From assembly GCA_905250115.1 (NCBI GenBank), contig CAJNOI010000019.1:680030-744029 (forward strand): a stretch of 64,000 bases of DNA, read 5' to 3'. Source of the stretch: Adineta steineri (taxonomy: Eukaryota > Rotifera > Eurotatoria > Adinetida > Adinetidae). The position numbers and the translations under genes were made by a program. Below, one piece after another: positions 1-7,767 of the stretch (position 1 is its first letter; every line of letters starts with the position of its first letter). The notes beneath the pieces were generated by a model. That model saw only the letters and a list, made by a program, of their open reading frames with translations. It did not search any database and was not told where the DNA came from.

Positions 1-65
1 AATGTCCGTTGAAGCAAGAAGTGGGAAAACTATGAACTTTAACCCATAATAGATGAGTTTTAAAC

Positions 66-112
66 TAGGGTGTGGATGACGCCGTTATACTATCATGACA
101 CTCACACCCAAT
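66..112. repeat. telomere-like fold-back motif (degenerate)
   Basis: AGGGTGTGGATG faces ACTCACACCC about 35 bases downstream. This is a weak member of the dispersed TGAGGGTGTGGG family found throughout the window. The rest of 1-600 is AT-rich and shows no coding frame. Confidence 0.4.
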
Positions 113-600
113 ACTAAAACATTAGTTTGAGGATTTCAATCAATAAAACTAAACGAACTATACATGATAGTACACAAAAATATTAAAACCTTTCTAAAAC
201 TGCAGTTTTTGTTATCGAAATTTTTCTTTGTTGATTATTCCCTGAAAGAAAATTAGGAAAAATAAGAATTATATTTGAATTTGATACTTCCAAATGTGAA
301 CTTTTTCTTGTGGTTTCTATAAAGATTTTTCTCTAATGCGTTACGTATTTGAAAAGATATTTTCAAGCAAAATACAGAACATTTTGCAAAGTTGATTTAT
401 TGTTAATTGAAGAAGAATAATTATATCTGATCAAAACTAGATAAACTGAAATGATGGAATTTTCATAAAATTCGTTATCAGATGAAGAAGATTGATGCTT
501 TGAATTTTTCTTCTTTTCATCAAATATATTTCTTAATACATAGTTTTTATTAGATCAATAAACAAAATCAACAAAAAAACTAGTTTGAAAAACGTGTTTT

Positions 601-1000
601 ATTCATCAGATGCATCTGATTTGTTGAATTCGACGTTTTTGTCTGAGTCATTATCATTAGATAAATCAAGTTTGACAACTGTGTTTGGTTTATTAGGTTA
701 ATCGTTCGATTCACAATTTGTATTGGGTTACTCGGTAATATATTAAACGAGATCAAGAATAATTACTGGGTCGAGTTCATGAATGGTTTAGCCGGAAGGA
801 GGAGTTGTTTCGATGTAATCAAGCAAATGATTAATTAGTTTGATCTCTTGGTTCGTTTGAGCCAAAAATCCTGCTACTTGTTGTTGGAGTTTGGTATTAG
901 CTGTTGCAGCAGGATTTTGAAGCAATGCTTAACGCGTATTGAACCGTGTATTTGCTTGTGTTTCCATTTCTTTTAATTGTGTGATCTAATTAGATATTGT
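601..1000 (-). pseudogene. decayed coding relic, family unknown
   Basis: The minus strand reads as one frame of protein-like composition (motifs such as LQQQVAGFLAQTNQEIKL and KLDLSNDNDSDKNVEF) broken by several in-frame stops. The first part could be a helical or coiled-coil segment and the end is acidic. I recognise no family. The run of stops in a frame that otherwise looks coding suggests a relic, but chance is possible. Confidence 0.3.
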
Positions 1001-1242
1001 AGTATTTTAGTAAGTTTAAGAAGATACTATTATAATCCTTACCGAGAATTTAGTATCACGTAAAAAACGTAGAAAGTTACAACGATGCATCATGGTTAAA
1101 ACTATGAATGCAGTTTTCCAGAACGATCGTTCTGACCACCAGAAACGGTGTCTTAAACTGCTTCAAACGATTATAAACTGCTGTATTACTGCATTAACTC
1201 TCACGGTATTTAGCCGCAATCAGCCATCCCGAAAAAGTAGCC

Positions 1243-1311
1243 GTGAGTGTGGGTGTAGGTGTGTGGATGTACATGAGACAAGAAGTGAATATCCACGCCC
1301 ACACCCTCAAG
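1243..1311. repeat. telomere-like fold-back motif
   Basis: GTGAGTGTGGGTGTAGGTGTG is followed within 50 bases by its approximate inverse ATCCACGCCCACACCCTCAAG. Both arms contain TGTGGG-type units. It lies in non-coding DNA between two coding-like relics. Confidence 0.6.
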
Positions 1312-1356
1312 ATGTGTTCGACGAATTGGTCGCAATCGTTCGAAAAGTTCAATCGA

Positions 1357-1618
1357 TTAATTTTTTTTTGTGGTAATGCAATTTATTATGTTTATGATCA
1401 GTTGTATGCCGATATCATTTTGTATTGAATTAAAGACATTGACGATTTTCATATATTCTATTAAATTGTTTATTATATTTATTTCATCAACTGATTGATC
1501 ATAAAAAGCACCAAATGTAATATTACCAGATGAAGTAGCTTGTTTATTCATGTTATCATAAGTTTTTGAACGAATAATTGCTTCTTTTTTTAGTTTATTT
1601 AAACCAGCTTTCTATTTA
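1357..1618 (-). pseudogene. possible gene fragment, family unknown
   Basis: An open minus-strand stretch of about 85 codons contains AIIRSKTYDNMNKQATSSG and FGAFYDQSVDEINIINNL. Composition is plausible for protein, but there is no domain I recognise and no supporting exon upstream. It could be an exon of the same vanished gene as the relic at 601-1000 (same strand, correct order). Confidence 0.25.
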
Positions 1619-2230
1619 TAAAGAATAAAATAAAATTTTGTTTGTTAATACATTAATTCAATCCTTACTTCGAAATTGCTTTGAAGTATTGAACGAAGAA
1701 AGCTTTGTCTATTATGCATTTGATTTTGATGAAGCTATAAAGATAGTTACATATAAATGTATGTGTATATATAGTTTTTTTGAGGGTGGGGTTGGGCACA
1801 GAAGACAAGAGAAAGAAAGAATAATGTGCCTGGGCGATTGAAGAGAGAGAGAGAGAGTGAGGTGAATGTGTACAAATTTTTTTCAAGGTCGAGCAAGTCA
1901 AATTCCAATGAAGTCTTCTTGATAAATTTTATTTTTATTTAAATAAGTTGATCTTCGAAGCATATTTTAAATGAAGAATATGGTTACTCTTCAGAAAAAC
2001 TTTTTCTGTTAAACATCTATTTAATAATACTCTCAATATCTCATTAAGAAAAATAAACTCGAAAACTATGGATGAGAAATAATTAATTAAAATCTAAGAT
2101 CTTTTTTCTAGAACAAAAAAATCTTTACCTACTAACACTTTTTTCAACAACATGAATATCAGGTTTAAAATGTAAACTTATTGTATCAACATATTAATAA
2201 AGATAATGTTATTCGTGATTCAGTACAGGT
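1619..2230. other. non-coding, AT-rich
   Basis: No gene could be supported. It contains a single half-site of the telomere-like motif (GAGGGTGGGGTTGGGCAC, about 1789-1806) and a short GA dinucleotide run near 1845-1858. Confidence 0.5.
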
Positions 2231-2394
2231 TCTTGAGGGTGTGGATGTGGGTTTGGGTGTGTATTTATTCTTTCCACNNNNNNNNNNNNNNNNNNNNNNN
2301 NNNNNNNNNNNNNNNNNNNNNNNNNNNNNNNNNNNNNNNNNNNNNNNNNNNNNNNNNNNNNNNNNNNNNNNNNNNNNACACCCACACCCTCAAG
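2231..2394. repeat. telomere-like inverted repeat with an assembly gap in the loop
   Basis: The left arm CTTGAGGGTGTGGATGTGGG (2232-2251) and the right arm ACACCCACACCCTCAAG (2378-2394) are inverse copies of each other. All 100 bases between them, apart from a short flank, are N. This suggests a longer hairpin that the assembly could not resolve. Confidence 0.75.
2278..2377. other. assembly gap (100 N)
   Basis: Exactly 100 N, so the length is probably a placeholder rather than a measured size. It sits between the arms of a telomere-like inverted repeat. Confidence 0.95.
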
Positions 2395-3005
2395 ACTTTA
2401 GATTGTACAGCAAATATGAATAAATTAACAAAGAGAAACTTTTAAAATGATTCTTTGTTTTAAATTGATTGATTAGAATAAAAACTCAGGTTACTACAGG
2501 TCAAATAAATTCAAAAAAGATAGAAGTATAATTATTTTTTGTATGTGAAAAAATCTATTGAATATTTATACAAAAGTTTCATTCTAATCATTTATATTCC
2601 ATCGAAAACTATATTATATAAGTTATCAACATTATTTGAGTATCATGCATATTTGAACATTTTTTTCTAAATTTTTCTTGATAATTATAGAAAAGTTTAT
2701 GTCTAAATTATGAATATCAAAAGCAGACGGTTGATATATATTATTCCTTTCATTTCATTTGTCTTATAGCACAATCATCATATGCATATATTTTTCTTGA
2801 ATTTGATACTATCATTATAATCAAATTCATTGAAAAGAGTAGTATATTCTTGATAAAGAAAATCATAATTTCAAACATATGACTAAAAACAAAAAAGAAT
2901 ATTTAAAATCTAAAGATACAAAGGTATAGATAGTCATATCTGTATGAATAAATTGTAGAGAAGTATTTATACAATAGTTTTATTGAATAAACAAACAATG
3001 AAATT
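2395..3005. other. non-coding, AT-rich
   Basis: Very AT-rich, with stops in all frames. I see no gene, repeat or structured element. Confidence 0.5.
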
Positions 3006-3292
3006 CTATGTTATCATAGTTAATGCTGCATCAACATTAAATTCAGAATCTCCTATTAAAAAACTTAAAGCTTTATCAAGTAGCTTTTCTGATAACGGTT
3101 TATCAGCAACTGCTTCTTTTAATTCTTGAATTTCTTTAAGATTCAATATCTATACTAATTTGCTTTTTTGTGTTCCATGTGGATCAAATATCATGTATCC
3201 TATGTGCGTTAAATTCCTGCATTTTCCCCATTCAATGGCTATATACCAAGGTCGAACATTCAAACCATCTGAAACGGCATAATTCCTACCGT
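3006..3292 (-). pseudogene. gene fragment with one premature stop, family unknown
   Basis: A single minus-strand frame runs for about 95 codons to a stop at 3006-3008 and is interrupted only once, by TAG around 3155. Readable pieces are VSDGLNVRPWYIAIEWGKC and GYMIFDPHGTQKSKLV before the stop, and EIQELKEAVADKPLSEKLL and FLIGDSEFNVDAALTMI after it. The frame is otherwise intact, so inactivation seems recent or the base is a sequencing error. I do not recognise the family. No upstream exon was found within about 500 bp. Confidence 0.4.
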
Positions 3293-3845
3293 AAACTGTC
3301 GTTTACCGTCGCATTTCCGTGACATCCTTGCACTAGCCCTCACCCCTTCCTTCTCTTCACTGCAATCTACTTAAATAAATACTTACTTTTTTCGTATTGG
3401 AATAACTTAAAATAAAGAATTAAATTCATTTGAAATAAACAGATGATACTTACTGCTCATTCGCAGGTGAACAATTAAAATTAAAATAGAACAATACATT
3501 TTCTTTTGTATGTACGAGGAAAACATTTAATGATAAAAAGGAGAATATTCCATACCATTTTTAACATTTTATTGAGGCGTTTCGTTATGTACACATTATA
3601 TCTTCAGTCAAAATATAAATAAACGAACGTATAAGACGAAAGAACGTATATATAAACAACAAAAAAAAGCAATCTAAAAAGATTATATAATCAATGAATC
3701 GTTCAAACTAAATCTAGTAGATATACTGATTGTGTCATGTGTGAGAAAAGAATTATATTATTCTGTCACTTCGTCTGGCGCCATTTGTTTCTTTTTCTCC
3801 TGCGTGTACTGTGTAAAGAAATAAAAAGGAAAGATGAAAAAAGAA

Positions 3846-3916
3846 TGTTCTGTGCAGGAATCGAACCTGCGTCTTCTGCGTGTAGAAAAGTTGTACTACC
3901 ATTGTACTAACAGAAC
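3846..3916 (-). tRNA. tRNA-like sequence with a defective anticodon arm (probable tRNA pseudogene)
   Basis: The minus strand gives a 7-bp acceptor stem (GTTCTGT/ACAGAAC) with discriminator A, a perfect 4-bp D stem (GTAC/GTAC) with a TGG-type loop, and a perfect 5-bp T stem (GCAGG/CCTGC) with loop TTCGATT. Canonical spacing places the anticodon arm at ACTTT-TCTACAC-GCAGA, where only two or three of five stem pairs form and position 33 is C rather than the near-universal U. The loop and 3' strand (TACACGCAGA) resemble a valine TAC arm. The rest of the cloverleaf is intact, so this is either a recently damaged tRNA or one with compensating shifts. I would not assign an anticodon. Confidence 0.6.
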
Positions 3917-4126
3917 TTGACTTCAGTCATTTGAACATTAGGCTTCGGTATGCTGTGGCTAATAATTGATCAGTTATAAAAACTTTATATAAGACAACTC
4001 CAGAGTAGTTTTATTACAAAAATTGCATGATAAAAACAAGTTTGGCATTTCAACTATGTGTTTGCTAGAAGAAAATAAAACTCTAAGACTGTTCTTTGTT
4101 CTCACCTACACTCTTCGTCAAGTTGA

Positions 4127-4648
4127 TTACAGGGCTAGTGTGAGTCCATCGAAATTTTTCAGCGAGCGAGCCAAAAAGATGGTTTCTGCAAGTGGAGTAT
4201 CATAGTATGCTTCTGTTTCTACAAATCCAACCTTCTTGTACAATCCAATGGCTGCTTCCATGCTTGGCAAAGTATCTAATTTGATCTCGTCATATCCCAA
4301 AGTGTGTGCTATATCGAGAATAGAAATAACTAGCGCCCTACCAAGTCCGAGGCCACGTACTGTAGGTATAATATAAAGGCGCTTCGTTTCACAGCATCCA
4401 GAATCTGATGACCCAAGCGCACGCAGGGCTACACAACCTATTGGTTCTCTCTGAGAGTTACGTGCAAGAAGAAGTTCGCCAGTTGGCGGAGCATATTTTC
4501 CAGGCATGGTGGCTATCTCGTTTGCAAAGTCTTGGAAAGTGAGATCGATACCGAGAGATCGTGCGTAGGTATGAAAGAGATCCACTGTGGCTTCAAGATC
4601 CTCGAGAGTGCGTACTGGCACGATGAGAAACGATGATTTGGTGCTCAT
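4127..4648 (-). CDS. GNAT-family N-acetyltransferase (bacterial type)
   Basis: Intronless, 173 aa from the ATG at 4648. The frame stays open upstream, but without a better ATG. The fold follows the GCN5-related acetyltransferase order: an N-terminal beta strand (SFLIVPVRTLEDLEATVDLF), the central beta pair GELLLARN...PIGCVALRAL, then the acetyl-CoA motif A, YIIPTVRGLGLGRALVISIL, with the diagnostic R-G-x-G-x-G/R pyrophosphate-binding turn, and the C-terminal strand GLYKKVGFVE. It should transfer acetyl from acetyl-CoA to a small amine or peptide; the substrate cannot be read from the sequence. The C-E-T-K-R-L-Y-I-x-P block is typical of bacterial stand-alone GNATs. Local base composition looks visibly richer in G+C than the flanks, and there are no introns, unlike the intron-dense neighbours. 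Horizontal origin is therefore likely, but unproven. Confidence 0.85.
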   Translation of the reverse strand: MSTKSSFLIVPVRTLEDLEATVDLFHTYARSLGIDLTFQDFANEIATMPGKYAPPTGELLLARNSQREPIGCVALRALGSSDSGCCETKRLYIIPTVRGLGLGRALVISILDIAHTLGYDEIKLDTLPSMEAAIGLYKKVGFVETEAYYDTPLAETIFLARSLKNFDGLTLAL

Positions 4649-4928
4649 TCTGTAGATCAATGTTTTATTTGTCGACTTGCTTTTAAAGTTGTTGAAACGA
4701 CTATAGGTGGTGAATCGCAGTAGCTTTTTGATATGTAAAACTAACACTTATCTTAACAGAACTTTGATTCACCTGTTTTTTTTCTCATTCTTTCTCTGTT
4801 AGATATCAACGAGTAACATAGAAGAAGAAGAAGAAGAATGATAGAATAAAGCAAAATAAAAAAGAATATAAGTGTTATCTTCTCATAAGTGAAGGTCAAA
4901 GAAAATCGTTTTTGTCATATACTTTGAA

Positions 4929-7507
4929 ATGTACCTCGGTTGGATTGATTATGGAGTTTTAATTTTACTATTGAGTAAGGACTATACATAGAATATTATT
5001 CTCAACGAAAGTAATTGTTCACATAATATTTTTAGTTTTCTCTGGTGGTATTGGTATTTATCATGGTTGTGTACGGTCAAAACAGGCATCAACAAAAGAA
5101 TTTCTTATTGCTGATGGTCAAATGAGAGTAATTAAACTTATTCTAAACTAAATGTATACGATCTATTCTTTGTTTGTACAGGTGTTACCAACAGCGATGA
5201 GTTTATTGGCAAGTTTAACATCTGCTGCATCCCTCCTTGGAGTACCAGTTGAAATCTATTATTATGGAACAATGTTTGTTTATTGCAGTATGCTAGAAAA
5301 AAAAGTGAATAGAATTGATTCAATTTAATAATTTATTTTTAAAGTCATTTCATGGTTCTTCGCAACATATCTAACAATGAAATTTTTCATTCCGAAATTT
5401 CATTCGATTGGAAGTATTAGTGTTTATGCTGTATGTATCGACCGAGTTTATCTCAATAAAACAAAAATATCTCTAAATCCTAGTATCTTGAACAACGTTT
5501 TTCATTAACAATGCGTATAATGGTCACATGCAGTTTTATTTTAGTCACTGTAAGTCGAAATTTAAGTATTTATTGTATTTTAAAATTTAAGCTAATCTAT
5601 TAAGATTCTCTATATGTCTGTAATTCTCTATGGACCAAGTTTAGCTTTGAGTCAAGTGACTGGCTTAAATCTTTGGGTGGCAGTCGGATTATGTGGAGTA
5701 GTTTGTACTATTTATACAAGCATTGTAAGACATAACTTTTTTTTGAATAATAAGATTTTGGAATATAATTTCAGGGAGGCATGAAAGCTGTTATTTGGAC
5801 TGATGTTATCCAAGCATCAATTATGTTTCTTGGTCTTATTTCGACTATTATATTTGGTATTATTGCTTTTAAAAAAAATAAAACTTGATTATTTTTTTTG
5901 AATAAAAAAAAGGTTTGATTGATGCCGGTGGAATATCAAAAGTATATGAAACAGTGAAAAATGGTAATCGATTACAATTATCAGTGTTTGTATATATCGT
6001 CAATAAGAGCTGAAATATAATTTTATATTTCTAGTGTAACATTTGATCCATCTATTCGTTATACAATATGGAGTGTATTAATTGGTACGACATTTTCTAG
6101 TACAGCCAACTATGCCTGCATTCAAACTCAAGCACAAAGATATATGTGTGTTAAAGATACAAAAGCAGCACAAAAGTATATTACAACAGAAAATTGTTTT
6201 GTTATTTAATATATTTTTTTAAAGAGTGGCTTGGATTAATTATGTGATGAATGTAATAATGCAAATGCTTTGTTTATGTGTTGGATGTTTACTCTATGCA
6301 AAATATAGTCAATGTGATCCTCTTCGAGCAAAAATCATTTCTCGACCAGATCAAGTAAAACGGGGAGGGAGAGAGAGAGATCTAAAGATAATTGGCTCGT
6401 TTTCTTGTTTAGATGTATCCATTATTTGTCATTGAAACATTAGGAAGATTTCCAGGTTTAACAGGTCTTTTTATTGCTTGTATATTAAGTGCAACATTAA
6501 GTACATTTTCAAGTGGAGTGAATAGTATAGCAACAGTTATTCTTGAAGATATTTATAAACGATTATCAACTACACTTGAAATATCGAATAAACAACAAGT
6601 TATTCTCTCGAAAGTGTTGTGTAAGTGTGACTGATAATTTCTTGGTAAATTTTGTTTCTCTCTTGTTTAGCGGTGTTAGTTGGTTGTTTAACGGTATTCA
6701 TGGCATTTATTGTATCTTATATGAAAAGTAGTATTGCTACAGTGAGTATGACATTTCTATATTTATTCATCAAATGTCACATTTTTATCTAGATAATTCT
6801 TCAAATATTTGGCGCATTTGTAGCTCCTATTCTTGGTGTATACTTACTTGGATTGCTTTCATCACGAGTTAAAAGCCGAGTAAATATATAATTTATATTT
6901 AGAGAGTATAACTTCTACATGGATTTTAGAGTGCAATTGTGGCTTTCTTTCTTTGTTTGATATTTCAAATCTTCGTACTTCTTGGATCGATATTTACTGA
7001 AAAGCCACCTAATAAACAAGGAGGACGATTACCTACGTCTATTGCTGGATGTGTACAATTTGCTAATGTCACTATTTCAACAATAACAAAACCAAATCCT
7101 AAGTAATGATATATAAGTAAATTAAATTAAAAATAATTCATCTTTTTTTGTAGTTATCATATATTAATGCCTTTATTTTCCATATCACCTCTTTGGTTTA
7201 TTTTTAATGGAACTATTCTTACTATTGTTCTTGCAATGATTTTTACTTTTATTCTTGGTAAATAGATATGACTTACGATTAGAAATGGAATAATTTCTTT
7301 TTCAAATTTAGATTCTAAAGATCCGAAAATTATCAATCCATCTTTATTGGTATCCCGACATGAGATATTTTCATGTTTTTCATCAAGAAAAGTAAATATT
7401 TCAATGCTGTATATTGATTATCTTCAATGTTTTTTTTCTAGGAAAGTATCAAACGAACAGAAACACAAAAAGATGGAACTACGATCGAACAAGAAGCTAT
7501 GCTTTAG
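4929..7507 (+). CDS. SLC5-family sodium/solute symporter (monocarboxylate/multivitamin transporter-like)
   Basis: About 17 short exons separated by GT-AG introns of about 50-70 bp: 4929-4974, 5036-5127, 5182-5287, 5345-5430, 5484-5549, 5605-5724, 5775-5856, 5913-5985, 6035-6175, 6225-6354, 6413-6620, 6671-6741, then about 6795-6881 and further exons to the stop at 7505-7507. The start ATG gives YLGWIDYGVLIL, the first transmembrane helix of the family. Family landmarks follow in order: STKEFLIADGQM, SLLGVPVEIYYYGT, LYMSVILYGPSLALSQVTGL, SIGGMKAVIWTDVIQA, ACIQTQAQRYM, and the TM8/TM9 block ACILSATLSTFSSGVNS followed by VILEDIYK. The protein should be a plasma-membrane Na+-coupled transporter of small organic anions or vitamins (SLC5A5/6/8 branch). 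The exact substrate is not determinable here. The C-terminus (TIEQEAML) is not a clear PDZ ligand. Confidence 0.9.
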
Positions 7508-7767
7508 AATTTAATTGTGTTTTTAAGATTATAGTATAGAATTAAAATTAATATTCTCTAGTGCTAGATACATTTATACATCCTTGCAGGATCTTCCTTA
7601 GGAATAAAAAAATTTGCTTTGATAAATCATTTGAAATTATTAATTCTTATCAAACAATAATTAACGTCACTATTTCTTTGAAAGAAAATCTTAATAAGTA
7701 TTCAGAATAGATTTAATTATTTCAAAATATGGTAATGTCTACATTCAAAGGATTTCAGTAATAATTG

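Noticed and set aside
1638..1901. Overlapping short frames on both strands near 1.7 kb
   Set aside because: Neither has recognisable motifs, and one runs through a GA dinucleotide tract.
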